Positions 46,081-57,671 of a DNA stretch of 64,000 nt are shown in pieces. The translations under genes and the position numbers were made by a program. Every line of letters starts with the position of its first letter. Within the stretch, counting starts at the first letter, position 1. Location of the stretch: assembly GCF_963678635.1 (NCBI RefSeq), contig NC_087062.1, positions 38,280,518 to 38,344,517 of the forward strand. Reading direction: 5' to 3'. A model generated the notes under the pieces. It did not search any database. It was not told where the DNA came from and worked only from the letters and a program-made list of their open reading frames with translations. This stretch comes from Symsagittifera roscoffensis. Its lineage: Eukaryota; Xenacoelomorpha; Acoela; Convolutidae.

Positions 46081-46285
46081 ATGGGTAGTGACGCAAATAT
46101 AGCCTCTGGCTCCAACTGCCCTCAAAGAAATATCGATGAGCAACCGTGTTCAGTGTCCGAGATATTTCTGCAGCTTTGTGTTCCATTTTTGGGCAAACAG
46201 ATGGAACTGGACGAGTTCAAGGTCACCATGGACACCATTTTACATCAGTTCCTCGTCAGACTCGAGTCACAAAGAGGGCATTCGA
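46081..46285 (+). CDS. Probable first coding exon, unknown protein
   Basis: A strong acceptor (cttctctttttatag, 46042-46056) is followed by a 5' UTR stretch with an in-frame TGA, then ATG 46081. It encodes MGSDANIASGSNC and an amphipathic helical segment (EIFLQLCVPFLGK, MDTILHQFLVRL). The end is uncertain: CGA|GTATAG (46286) gives the phase needed by the next candidate exon, while CCCT|GTAAAT (46347) has a better donor but the wrong phase. I recognise no family. Confidence 0.45.
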
Positions 46286-46932
46286 GTATAGATGGGAAGT
46301 TCAAATTCCAATTAACCTCCAACCCCCTCCTCCAACATAAAACCCTGTAAATCGTGTGACCGTTACAATTTAGTATGCTCTATTAAAACGTGTAAGCAAT
46401 ACAGCAATACGCAAAAATTCACAAAAATTGTTAGCTCTTTTCTTTTTTAAGTTTGTAAAAGTTTTAGCTCTTCCCCCCTCCCAACCTGACACGAGCATCA
46501 ACTTTATGATGCAACGATTGTTTTATGATGTAACCGAATACGCTTGTCATGGACTAATTAGTCCGTTTGACAAAATTTATTTATACCAATCGGACAATTT
46601 GAACAGAAAAATACCTTAAAAAAAGTTGCAGATAGGGGCGGGGAAATCAGGGGAGCAAAATTTTTCACCATGATATCCATTTTTACGTGTTTTACATTTC
46701 CACTCCCCTCGTAAAATTACATTATAAGGTTGCTTAAAAATTGTTCAAATTACATTTTACATGTAAGAAAAGTTGAAAAATCTGTTCAAGTGTTCATGCT
46801 GACATGTTTCAATGCTGTTTCGAATATCAGTCATCATTTTGATCAGACTCGTAAATCGATTTTCAGAAAAAAAGCCCAATTTTATCATCTGAATCTGAGC
46901 TTAACTTTTACTTTTATCACACGATGGGGAAG

Positions 46933-47100
46933 GGGCTGGAAAAGGGCAAACGTATATGCCAGGCGCAGTAGTAGAGGAGGGCGGAATATTCTGGGACCTG
47001 AAGCAGTACGTGAACGCCCTTCGAAGAGAGTTGGATCTGTGGAATCATGTGATGGTGAAGACTAAGTTGGGAATCCTCAAGAGCAAAATCAAGAAGGCTG
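46933..47100 (+). CDS. Probable internal exon, unknown protein
   Basis: Open frame with coding-like composition between a possible acceptor (gatggggaag, 46931-46932, phase 1) and donor GGCTG|GTGAAG at 47101 (phase 1). It encodes VVEEGGIFWDLKQYV and NALRRELDLWNHVM, probably alpha-helical, ending in a Lys-rich KSKIKKAG. The Ty3 element at 47257 begins 157 bp downstream, so it would sit in the following intron in antisense orientation. Confidence 0.45.
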
Positions 47101-47256
47101 GTGAAGTCTTTTCCCTATTATTATTCCAGAATCTTAAACGTAATCGTAGAATGAGAAGCATAAACAAAAAAAGGCTCTTTTTACTGCCCCTATTCACCTT
47201 TCAAATTTTTTAAATTTAAAAAGAAAAGTAATATATAATCTACATACATATGTTAT

Positions 47257-47515
47257 TGTGATATGCGTTGCGATATCAAATTGAAAACAAGTTGGAATTC
47301 AATACTGTATTCTGAATATTGAATTTAGATTTTCTCTTTTCTTTGTTTTCTTATGTACTGAGAGATAGATCATTGTTAAGTACTCTGATCTCTCACTTGG
47401 TCTCAGTGTCATCACTTATGTATGACCTTGAGCGTACCATAAAATAATGATTTAACACCAGAGGTTGGCTGTACATACGTATAATAAATACTGCTACTGC
47501 AGTAGCGGTATGACA
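47257..47515 (-). repeat. 3' LTR of the young Ty3/gypsy element
   Basis: On the plus strand it reads TGTGATATGCG...CGGTATGACA. The polypurine tract abuts it at 47516. Contains an agagatagatca / ctgatctctc inverted pair near its middle. Confidence 0.95.
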
Positions 47516-47527
47516 CACCCCCCTCGG
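47516..47527 (-). promoter_or_regulatory. Polypurine tract
   Basis: Minus strand ccgaggggggtg, directly upstream of the 3' LTR; primes plus-strand synthesis in this class of element. Confidence 0.85.
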
Positions 47528-47626
47528 TGAAAGAAATAAATTATACAACATCAGTAGGATAATTTATTTAAAAGAGTTCAATTTACTCAGTTCTGAAGAA
47601 AGTCTTTTAGATGGATTATGTAAATT

Positions 47627-50600
47627 TCAGTTTTCCTCCAGCTCAATTTCCCAACTCGGGTTCCAATCTACTCCTTCATCTAAAGTAGCATATCCGAATT
47701 TCCGCATAAATAAATGTCTTTCGAGTCGTCGCACTTTTGACTCCAAGGGTCTGTCGTCCCGATCTTTGAAATCTCTCAGTTGGTTTCTGTATTCTTTAAG
47801 TGCCTCCTTTAAAAGACCTCTTCCTGTAAGATTTTCGGATATTTCTTTGATTGAATGTTTTATCGGATCTCCGAATCGTTTGGGTTCTTTGTTCTTTGTT
47901 TGTCTAGAACTTCGTCGAACACCTGACTCTTCCGCACTTGATTCGTCCGAGAATCCTTGTGGTGGTTCGAAGTTTGTATCCAATTCTGCGCCTTTTTGAG
48001 GATTTTCTCTAAGTTCATCCGCAACTCGCTGCACCCCTCTTTTTAACAGTTGGTCCGCGTACTTCTCCCAGTCAGACGGTGCCAAATTTCTATTGTGAAA
48101 CGTCTCCACTATATCTTCCAAAGGGGTGTGCGCGTCAATGCCCTTCAGTTTCGGACGCTGTTTGGTTTTCGGCGTAGAGCTCGACTGGATTTTGGTATCT
48201 GCTGTGACCGAATCCGGCTTAGATATTGCTTGCTCTTGTTCCGAGTTGACTGCAGTCGCAGTTTGGTTTGCGTTGGTTCCCTGTTGTTGCTTGCTTCGGC
48301 TTTTCTTCTCTTTTCCGCTCTTTTCCGGCTTATTCGTGTTTGTTTCCTCTGCTGATTTTGGTCCCGCCAGGTTTGGTTTAGCTCTTTTTATTGCAAGATT
48401 CAGTCCTCCCCCGGCCTCTGTGTCCTTAGAAGTGACTATTGTTTGGCTCTTCTGAAAGCGCTCTGTTGGGCTCATTTCATTTGCAATTTCCATTTCTCCT
48501 TGGAGTTCATCCTCCGATTCCAGTTCCTCTAGTAGTTCTGGAGAACTGACTCGCTTGAACTTTCTTGTAGGTTCCGACGATGGACTTTTACTTGTGCTTC
48601 TCTGTTTTTCTTGTGTAAGTACGGTTTTTGATTGAGCTATGTCCGATTTTCTATAGATCGAACCGGCCGATGTCTTAATTGTTGAATCCGTTTCTGAAGC
48701 TATTTTCCCCTTTAGTGGTCTGGTTAGGGCTTGTCCGCTTTTCCTTAGAGGGTCCTTTCTAAGTATTGTCTTGGGTGGTGACTTGCATTGGTTTTCTACT
48801 TTATCTTCCACGAATCCTTTTTCCCAAGAGTAAATTATTTCTTTTCGAAGATCGGGATTGAGTTGACCTGTCTCGTCCACTAGTTTCCTGATGTCATTTT
48901 TAGCTGCATCCCTTCTTTCGTAGTTCCATCGGGCATTTGCCTCCAACAATTCCTTTAGGGCTTTGGCTCTTTCTTTGTCTCTGTCCGATGTTATCTGCTG
49001 CTTGTGCAGTGGGCTTGTATCCCTGCTCAGTTGTCCCTTGCGCACTATCTTGAGATTCTCTCTCGACTGATCAATCCTCCGTTTCATTTGAGACGCAGTC
49101 AGTGCTGAGCGTTCCAAGTGTTGTTTGTCTAAAGAATCAGAATTATTTAAAAACCTATCCCTCACAATTTTAAATTCTGTTTTTGGTAGTCTGCCGAAAT
49201 GTGCTTGGAACGGGGATACTTGAATTGTTTTCTGCTTGTTCCATCGTAAATCTCGCATTATAATACTGAGACATAATTTGATTGATTTATTATTTTCATC
49301 GAGCATCATCACTCCCAGTCTTCTTTTTATTGTTTGAATTGTACGTTCAACCAACCCACAACCTCTGTGATCCCCCACCGGACAGAATTTTTGTTCGATA
49401 TTAAGTTCCGAACAAAATTTTTTTAGAGTTTTTCCCTTAAAGCCTGAAAATTGATCCGAACGAATTGATTCAGGGACTCCATGTGTGTCGATATATGATC
49501 TCAAGAATTTTGCTGTGCTCTTTCCACTTGTGGATTTTGTAACCTTCACTGATGGAAATTTTGAGAATCGATCAATAGCTACTAAAAGATAGATTTTTTT
49601 TCCTTTCTGATTTTCTATAGGCCCCGCGTAGTCTAGTTGTACCTCCTGTCCCGGCTGCGTGAGCAGTGGTAGTGGTTTTGACGAATTTTTCGAAATAAGG
49701 TATTTAACATTCTTACCATATCTGGTACAACTACGGCACTCCTCTGCCAAATTCACGATGTCCTTATTCATGTGTGGCCACCACAGATATTGCGCTGCTC
49801 CCAACATCGCTTCCTCTCCTGGGTGTCCCCGATGTATTCGTTTGAGGACAGCTTGTCGTAGTTGAACTGGTACCGCTAGCCGATTATTGACTAAGATGCA
49901 GTCGTCCTGAACTGCCATCTGCGACCACAACGGATTTGTATAGGGTCCCATCAATTCGAATCCTTGTTTGTCCCCTCTCTCTACCACTCTCCTGAGGCGG
50001 TCCATCCACGTGTCTTCTGTGGTCAGTTCTGCTAGTAAGTTTTTGTCGAACAGTTTTGCGAGGTTGTCCAGAGTCTCTACTTGTTGCTGCTTTTGCAGTC
50101 TTGATTTTCCTAGACCCTTTGGCGGTTGAATTGAGCATACTTCCTCCTCACTCTCCGCCTCTTCTGTGGTTGTAAGGTCGACTTCTAATACATTCACCTC
50201 ACTGAGTTTTCGTTCTGTCGATGCGATCGGTTTTGACGATGTTGGACTTGATTCGTCTTCCAAATTGCCCCTGACTTCTTGAGTATCGGCCACCAGTTCT
50301 CGATTTTCCTGAACATTGTTTTCTCCGCCTATTAGCTGCCAGAACGAGAGCAGTCTTTGGTCCGCTATTCGTTGTTGTTCCGGTTCCAGCGACCATTTTA
50401 CTCAATGTGCTTGACGTGTTTCGCTGTCTGAGCTGTCCCTATTTTTTCTGCCTCCTCGTATAATTTTTCTCGTACGTTGTACTGTCTCTGTGATCTCCTC
50501 CTCTCCCGAGAGTTCGTTATTGGTGGAAAATGATCGGTTCCACTTTGGGCCCATTAGGCTTTCTTCACGCTCCTCGTTCCGCCAATCTTGTGGTGGGCTG

Positions 50601-53600
50601 GACCACCAGTCGTATGTTCTGTTTGCATTTTCTGACATCTCGATTCTTGAGTCTGTTTTTTCTATTTTTTTCGGTACTGGTCGTTTTTTCGTTTTGCAAT
50701 TATTTAAGACTGACTGTTTGCTGGGTTGATTTGACAAAAGAGTGATTTGTTTCTGTTGAACTGTTGTGTTCAGCTGTTTTTGCAGTCGTGGAAACTGTTT
50801 TCTCTCGTTCCGGTCGAGCTTTGTTCGGTTTTGACCGTTTTGGTTGCTATAGCAACCATTACTTGATGACTGTTTCCTAACAATCCTTCTAGAACATTCT
50901 AGAACGTTTTCGTTCCAGTTGAGCGACCTTGAATCTTTAAGCCTACTGTTCCAGCAGTCGAACGCTTCATGAAAAGAGTTTATTGTTGCTACTACAAACT
51001 TTTCGTCTAATTCTGATTCGGGCTAGGGATCATTGAAAGGATCACGCGATAAATAATCAACTATGCCCATGTCCCTCCCCGGAATGTGAACTATGTTGAA
51101 CTGATACGGCAGTAACCGGTCAACCCACCGGGTTAGGCGTGATTGGTAGGTCTTGTTCGATTGATTAACATCCAGTGCTGTTGTAAGCGCTTTATGGTCA
51201 GTTGCGATGGTAAATGGTTTCCCCAGAAGGTAGTGTTTATATCTATCTACTGCCCAAACAACTGCCAATAATTCCAACTCATTTGTTGAATATTTTTTTT
51301 CTTGAGCGTTTAGGTATCGGGATGCGAACGAAATTGGGACCCACAACCCTTCATCATTTTGTTGTTCTAAAGTGGACCCTAGTCCATCATGGCTAGCATC
51401 GCATTTAACTCGTGTTTCACGATTTGCATCGTAATAATGCACTTTCGTAATATTCGCCACAGCTCCTTTTATAGCATCAAATGCTTCTGTGTGAACATCC
51501 CCCCACTCGAATTTTTTCTACGGTAGTTTCATGTTTTTTAACTTTTTCTTTTGATTTTCTTCTTTAAGAAGTGGTCTTAATTTTTCTGTCAGACTTGCTA
51601 CGTTAGGTATAAATTTAGCTAAATGATTTATACTTCCTAGAAATGACCTTAGTTGTTTTAGGGATTTGGGCGGGTTCAAGTTTACTACCGCTTCCGTTTT
51701 AGTGATCTTCGGTCTAACCCCTTCTTCTGAGAGATGATGACCCAACCAATTCACTTCTTGTTTGAAAAATTCACATTTTGATAGTTTCAGTGCCAAGTTT
51801 TCCGCATCCAATTTCTTTAATACTGCTTCTACTAGGTTGGCATGTTCGATTTCACTTCCCTTTGACACAATAAGTATGTCATCCAGAAAACAGGACGTGT
51901 TTTTAGCGTGATTGATGGTTCTATCCATAGCCTTTTGAAATTCAGCTGGCATATCTGCTAGTCCGTAGAATCCTGTCAAGAATCTGTAAGTTCCGGTTGC
52001 TTTTCCGCCCACAATGTTAAAGTTACATTGCCTAGCTGTATCCGCAGCTAATTTTAGTTGACTGTACGCATATTTCAAATCTAACACCGAAAAATATAGC
52101 GTACCCTTTTTGTTTTCAGTTACAATCTGGCTTACCCCATCAATAAGTTCATCTACATTTGGCATTTGGTATTTGTTTTTGAACAATTGTCTATTGATTG
52201 GTTTCGCGTCCATTGCCAATTTTATTGAGTCGTCCTTCTTTACTGTTATCACAATCGGGGCGATAAAGCAATCACTTGTACACTTATCAAGTTTTGTTAT
52301 ATGACCTTCTGTCAATAACTTCTCGATTTCTTTTTCGACTTTATCTTGTATATGAATTGGGATTCTTCTCCCTTTTTCTTGTATCGGACATAGTGGGTAT
52401 TTGAATTTTGAACTGACGATGTGGTTTTTACAAATGCCTTGCCTTTCGAATAAGTTCTTAAATTTATTTAAAAATATTTCTTTCCAACCTTCCGACTGCT
52501 CGCACATGAGCACGTCAAACCTGGTGAGTTCTTTTGGCGCTGTTCTTTGTGTAGTCACTATTCCCACTTGTCCTTGCAAGTCTAATCCCATGATGCATCT
52601 AGTTTTTCGCTCTAATACCAGAAAGGTTGCGCCCTTAACTTCCCAGCCCGCTGACCTCAGATTGGTTTTTAGGGCTCCCAGGATACTGATCGGTTGTTTG
52701 TTGTAGTCCACAAATTTTGTTTGTAAGTTCAATTTGTCAGCCGGTATGAATCTCACTTTGTTTGATTTTTCCATGATTTCTTTCGTCGTTGCCCAGTTAA
52801 GAAATGAAACAGGACTACCCGTATCCACTGTTAGCTGAATAATCTGGTTATCTATTCGTACCATAGCCTTTAGTGACTTTACGCGGTTCAATGTTGGATC
52901 TCGAATAGAGTCTATTTTCTGAACTCTAACCACTTTTCCGTTTGTTTCTTTTCTCATCTCATTTATTCGATCTTTCACATATTTTGAAACTCGTTCATTT
53001 TCCGGTTGTTGAGTTTGTATCAACATGACTTCAAATTCACTACAAGACCCAACACCTTCACTGATCTGGTCGCATTCCACTATCGATTCTTCCGAATCTT
53101 CCGCAATTTCACTTACTTGTTGTGATCTGCACATTTTAGCGAAATGATTTGGTTTACCACAGTTTTTACAGTCCTTTCCCATCGCTGGACAATTTTTTAG
53201 GTGTCCTTGTTCAAACGTCCTTCCGCATCTATTACATGGTTTTGTTTTCGTGTTTTGATTTTTGTTATTATTCTGTCTGTTATTATTTTCTCTTCTATTT
53301 GGAGTTTTGGTTTTCCCCCCCAAATTTCGAACTGCCATTACAGGTTCCTGTTTTATTCTTACACCCGATGTGTAATTGTTACTTGATCCTCCTGCAGCCG
53401 CAGCATTAGTCTTTTGAAATGCCATTGTGGTTAACTTGCTATGTTCGAATTTTATAGCCCTTTTTAGAACTTCCTCTGGATCCAGGGTTTCGAATGTCAA
53501 CGTGTCCTGTAATGTCATGTTCTTCATCTTCGAGATGAACAAGTCTCGCACTATTTCCTTTTCCAATGTCCCTAGTTCTGATCGGGCTGCTTGAGCAGTT

Positions 53601-54184
53601 AACGCTGCGTGGAATGATTCCAGAGATTCTCCAGGTTCTTGCATTCTCGTAAATAACTTGTATCTCTCGTATGTTACACATTTCACTTTTTGAAACGAGA
53701 CTTCTGCCAACTCTGTTACTTCTCTGAACGTCATTTTCGATATTTCTGCGTGCGGATTCTTTTGTAGGAATCTTTTCTTTCCCTCAGTGCCCAAAGATAG
53801 AAATAGTCGTGACACCAGTTTCTTTTGTACTTCGTTGTAGAAGACATTGTGTCCGACTCTTGGGCCTCTTGTTCTTTTCTCTTCGTTCTCCAATGCTACT
53901 CTGTCTCTAGCTAGTTTATCTCTAAGAATTCTGGCGTTCCTCGCATCTTCGTTCTCCCCATCCCTGGGAGTTTCCGGGCGTGGTGGTGGTTCCTCTAATA
54001 TGTCTTTTGGTTCTTCCAAAATAATCTCTGGGTTCACATTTTCTTTGACCATAACCGCCATGAGAAATTGTTCGAACCAGATTTTAAATTGCCACGGAGG
54101 GTCTAGATTCGCTGATGCCCAAAATACCGGGATTCCCATATCCGTTCTGTTGTCTTGAGCTGCGAATCCTGCTGGCTGCGCCAT
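47627..54184 (-). CDS. Ty3/gypsy gag-pol, one frame with three in-frame stops
   Basis: 2185 codons from ATG 54184 to TAA 47627, no frameshift, stops at TAG 51520-51518 (codon 889), TAG 51025-51023 and TGA 50404-50402. Gag: residues 1 to about 410, with zinc knuckles CNRCG...H..C (from C317, atypical C-x2-C-x7-H-x3-C) and CKNCGKPNHFAKMC (from C339, canonical). Protease: VDTGSP with catalytic D454. RT: FLDD, catalytic pair D768-D769, preceded by LDLKYAYSQLKL. RNase H: CDASHDGLG (D929) and YSTNELELLAVVW. Integrase: HRGHPG...C..C zinc finger, core D1518, D1577, E1613 (35 residues between the last two), then a ~570-residue charged tail ending in RRSSRQTKNKEPKR. The product would copy the element's RNA and insert the cDNA. 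As read it cannot make full-length Pol without readthrough. The frame beyond the second stop resembles coding sequence of the 30-34 kb relative, which favours nonsense mutation over natural ends. Confidence 0.93.
54174..54183 (-). promoter_or_regulatory. Primer-binding site overlapping the gag start
   Basis: Minus strand TGGCGCAGCC begins with no spacer after the 5' LTR. The LTR's last A (54184) plus TG form the gag ATG, so residues M-A-Q-P are encoded by the site. Fits nine bases of an animal tRNA-Ser-type 3' end (inference). The same arrangement occurs at 30450. Confidence 0.85.
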
Positions 54185-54442
54185 GTGATATGCGTTGCGA
54201 TATCAAATTGAAAACAAGTTGGAATTCAATACTGTATTCTGAATATTGAATTTAGATTTTCTCTTTTCTTTGTTTTCTTATGTACTGAGAGATAGATCAT
54301 TGTTAAGTACTCTGATCTCTCACTTGGTCTCAGTGTCATCACTTATGTATGACCTTGAGCGTACCATAAAATAATGATTTAACACCAGAGGTTGGCTGTA
54401 CATACGTATAATAAATACTGCTACTGCAGTAGCGGTATGACA
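54184..54442 (-). repeat. 5' LTR of the young Ty3/gypsy element
   Basis: Identical by eye to 47257-47515. Ends (minus strand) ...CGCATATCACA, directly followed by the primer-binding site. Confidence 0.95.
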
Positions 54443-54447
54443 GTTAT

Positions 54448-55177
54448 ATATAATCCTTGATAAATCACCCGTCCATAAGGCTCAGTAATAGCTCGAATTG
54501 CGCTTAAAATCGACGTTCATGAGATCAAAAACTCGGCGTTGATCGTTTAATTTCTACGGACACTGTTATTGAAATCGTCTACCGCTTGAATTACGAACAA
54601 AAATAGCTAGCCAATGTTTTTGAAAAATTTGAAAATTTACCCTTTTCAGAAAACATGTTTATCTCAAATGAAATTACAGTGGTTTTTGCCCAAAGGAGGT
54701 TTAACTTGAGGTTGAGGTTGAACGTCTTATTTTTTTGTTTCTAAAATAGGTTGTAGTAACGTACCATTTGAGGGTCGAATTCTACTGCTCACTGTAGAAA
54801 GAGTTTCAGATACTTAAATAAAGTCGTCTAGGAAAGAAGAGAAGGTGACAAGCAATACAGAACATTATGTTTATTGAGTTGACAGCACCTTACATGCATA
54901 CCGTCGTACTTGATTCAATTGTTAACGGCTGTTATCTGAAACTGACAGACACAATTGTGGTGTTCTTTCCCGGAGCTGAACTTAGCGCATCAGCCAGTCA
55001 GAATGTTTTGAAAGATCTAAAGACCAAAAGCGTTGCAACAATGGGCGTAAACAAAAATCAAGATGAAAGGGATGGGATGGCTTTCATGGAAACTTGTTTG
55101 AATTAGAAGAAATAATTAGAAGAAAGGTAACAGTATTTAAGAACAAAATAATGAAACAGAAATGATGAAAATATTGT
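54448..55177. other. Intergenic or intronic DNA with one weak ORF
   Basis: The plus-strand frame at 54867-55106 (79 codons, ATG 54867, VVLDSIVNGCYLKLTD) has mildly coding-like composition but no domain and no splice partner. I would not call it a gene without transcript evidence. Confidence 0.25.
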
Positions 55178-55388
55178 GGCTCTTTTCCAGTTCCCCCTTT
55201 GATATTTTCTGAAAATCAATATATGAAAACCTAATTAAAATGACTTTTCATGTTATGAACTGCGATAAAACGTGTGAGTGTGAACAAGAGAACAAATTTG
55301 TACAGCATTTTCAGCATTCAAAATGCCGTGTGATCAATTTTTGAACTTTTTGTAATTTTACGAGAGGGTGTGAAACTGGAAAAGAGTC
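55178..55388. mobile_element. Family-E TIR element (GGCTCTTTTCCAGTT ends)
   Basis: GGCTCTTTTCCAGTTCCCC at the left and, at the right, gtgaaactggaaaagagtc, its complement with small differences. 211 bp, no ORF. Confidence 0.75.
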
Positions 55389-56071
55389 AATAATTGTACG
55401 GTCTTTAAAAAATGAAAAAGTAAAAATGATGAACAATTTGTCCAAAGAAATAGTGCTTGAAACTGCTTACTATGAAACTGAGTTTGAAATGAGTTTTTTT
55501 TGTCATCCGGTGGTTTGTACCCGAAACGTGGAAAAAACCTGGAATGGTATGAGCGAAGATCTCTACTTTGTTTTCAAGCTTCTCTGCCAATGTACCTTCA
55601 AAACTCAACCTGCCGGGGCCAAAAAGGTGCTCTGATGTTCTTAACTGACTCCAGCCTTTTATGATTATTACTATACAGTGAATGTTACAAAACTTAGAAA
55701 CGATTAATAGGAAACAACGCAACCCCCAACTACAAGAAACAGCCTTCAAAACTACTCAACAAGAAACACTCGAAAATGTATCAACTAACACGTTTGAAAA
55801 CATAAAGAGGTGTCTAAAAGAAAAATGAGGATAATGATGATGATGAAAAAACTTTTCTAGCTAACATTCTGACTCGAAGCGTAATGTTACGATGCTAGAT
55901 AAGACTAGCGAAACTGTCCATCGCAATATAAAAAACTTCAAAATTAAAATTGAAAGCTTGGGGGTAGTTGAAAAAGCCTAAATTTTTTTTTATTCTCTTC
56001 CAGAGAAACAGCTGACTTCCTGTGCCAAACCGAACAGCTTTGTGCTGATCCTTTTCATGTGATACATTGTA
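55389..56071. other. No gene recognised
   Basis: AT-rich. The overlapping opposed frames at 55405-55749 have no domain or splice support. Confidence 0.4.
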
Positions 56072-56289
56072 GGCTCTTTTCCAGTTTCCCCTTCTAAATT
56101 CAATTTTGAAAAGTTTATTTAGCGTTGGCAATGAAATTTGGCTTGGTGAACAAATCGACAACTGTGAACAGATATGTTCTTCATGCTTTACATCGTAACT
56201 TCACGCATTTAGCCTCAATAGCACGAAAAACGAACATAAAATATAAAATTCGATTTTTAAAGGCGGGGGGGGGGGAGTGGAAAAGAGCC
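56072..56289. mobile_element. Family-E TIR element, second clear copy
   Basis: GGCTCTTTTCCAGTTTCCCC at the left, gagtggaaaagagcc at the right, 218 bp. The inner sequence (cgttggcaatgaaatttggc, cacgcatttagcc) parallels 45300-45420 and 57790-57890. Confidence 0.75.
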
Positions 56290-57286
56290 GAATTGTAGAA
56301 ACATTAACCTCAAAAAGCTGCAAGATTGTTTTGACGCAGAATAATCATTTATCACGCTGTGGTGTGAAGGGATTTTTTTTAATTTACTTTTTGTGTTTTG
56401 TAACATTATTTCAAATTATTTATAAAGAAAAATCCCTTTGGCTCTTTCACCCCCTTAACCAGATAATGGCAATGCATTTACAGAGAAATCCAGGTATATA
56501 CAAAGTTGAATATGAAGATAAATGTGCTTGTGATTGTGTAATGAGCGAATCTCACAAAAAAAAACGGGAACAAACAAGACAAGCTTTAAAAAAGTGGTAG
56601 AAAAAAATCGGTAGAAAGAAAAGTTTCAAAACTTCCATTTTTGTTTAAATTGTGTTTGAAAAATGAACTTCAAATGTGGGGGAAAAGGGTTTATTAGAAA
56701 AAAAGATGCTGTCCATTTGTCTCTATGCAACAACTCAATTTTGCAGTAGTGTTGATCGGTAAAATCAATGATTTTGAAGTTTTTTTTCTAGATTTTTTTT
56801 CCTTTCAATGATCCCACCGCCACCGCCCCCCCCCAACGTAATTATGCTGTATCGAGGGCTGAGCTTAAAAGAATGAATAAAATTTGAAAAACTTCGTTAG
56901 TCAAGGTGCCAATTTTCATAGCAACAAAAAAATTGAACAAAAAGGGTCAGTCTCAAACAGCGATTCATGACATCAGCATGAGTTTGAATAACATGTTTAT
57001 GAACGTTATAGTGAATCAGCTCGAAGCTTAAGGTTGTTGATTTAGTTTCGAAACCCTTGTTTGTTACCCCAATATCAAACAAAGTTCACCTTGATCTGCA
57101 ATGAAAAAAAGTTCTCGCTGAAATGTCTTTCAAATTCGTTGAGTTTATTAGGAATGGGAAGCTCATTGACTCGTTTGTGGTTCTCTTGTGGTTTCCTTTT
57201 GTGAAAAAGAGTCTTTCTTGTTGTCCATCGTTAATAGTGTTTTATCCTCAAACTTATCTCGTTTTTGCAATCATTGAAAAGTTTAC
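56290..57286. other. No gene recognised
   Basis: AT-rich with C and G homopolymer runs. The plus-strand frame 56277-56600 starts inside the family-E element and is probably spurious. Confidence 0.4.
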
Positions 57287-57671
57287 TGGAACAAGTTTAA
57301 AACTAGTATTTATAACCAATTATATTCTTGATAAAACTATCTCTGTAAAATATTTCTTACTAACCAATCATGATCCATAACTAACACTGACAATTATTTT
57401 TAATACTGAAATTACTTGTAGTTTCAGCACCAGAACAATTTGAATATAACTTAGAAGACACTTGTTCCCCTTTGGACAAGTTCCATAAACCCTCAAATAC
57501 CCCTATACACTAGATCTATTGAGACTAAGAGATATAAACGTCAGGTTAAGATTGGTGTTAGACTAAGAAGTTGCACGAATCTATCCGGCCAAAAATAAGA
57601 TAGCGTGACGAACAGACGGTGTACCTAATGTGAAATTACTCTATGACTGAGCTACTCCAGGCATTAACTCA
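57287..57671 (+). mobile_element. Solo LTR of family A
   Basis: TGGAACAAGTT...TTAACTCA, 385 bp, flanked by the perfect 4-bp target duplication ttac (57283-57286 and 57672-57675). No internal sequence, so it arose by LTR-LTR recombination. It is the best-preserved copy in the window and sets the ends of the family. Confidence 0.92.

Larger units (their letters stand above)
47257..54442 (-). mobile_element. Young Ty3/gypsy LTR retrotransposon
   Basis: 7186 bp, with two 259-bp LTRs (47257-47515 and 54184-54442) that I find identical by eye and a perfect 5-bp target duplication gttat (47252-47256 and 54443-54447). Transcribed on the minus strand. The primer-binding site is at 54174-54183 and the polypurine tract ccgaggggggtg (minus strand) at 47516-47527. 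One gag-pol frame fills the interior. Identical LTRs indicate a recent insertion. It is related to, but distinct from, the decayed element at 30-36 kb. Confidence 0.97.

Noticed and set aside
48050-48455. Plus-strand frames of about 100 codons at 48050-48455 and others at 52110-54158
   Set aside because: Antisense to the continuous gag-pol frame, which explains their openness.
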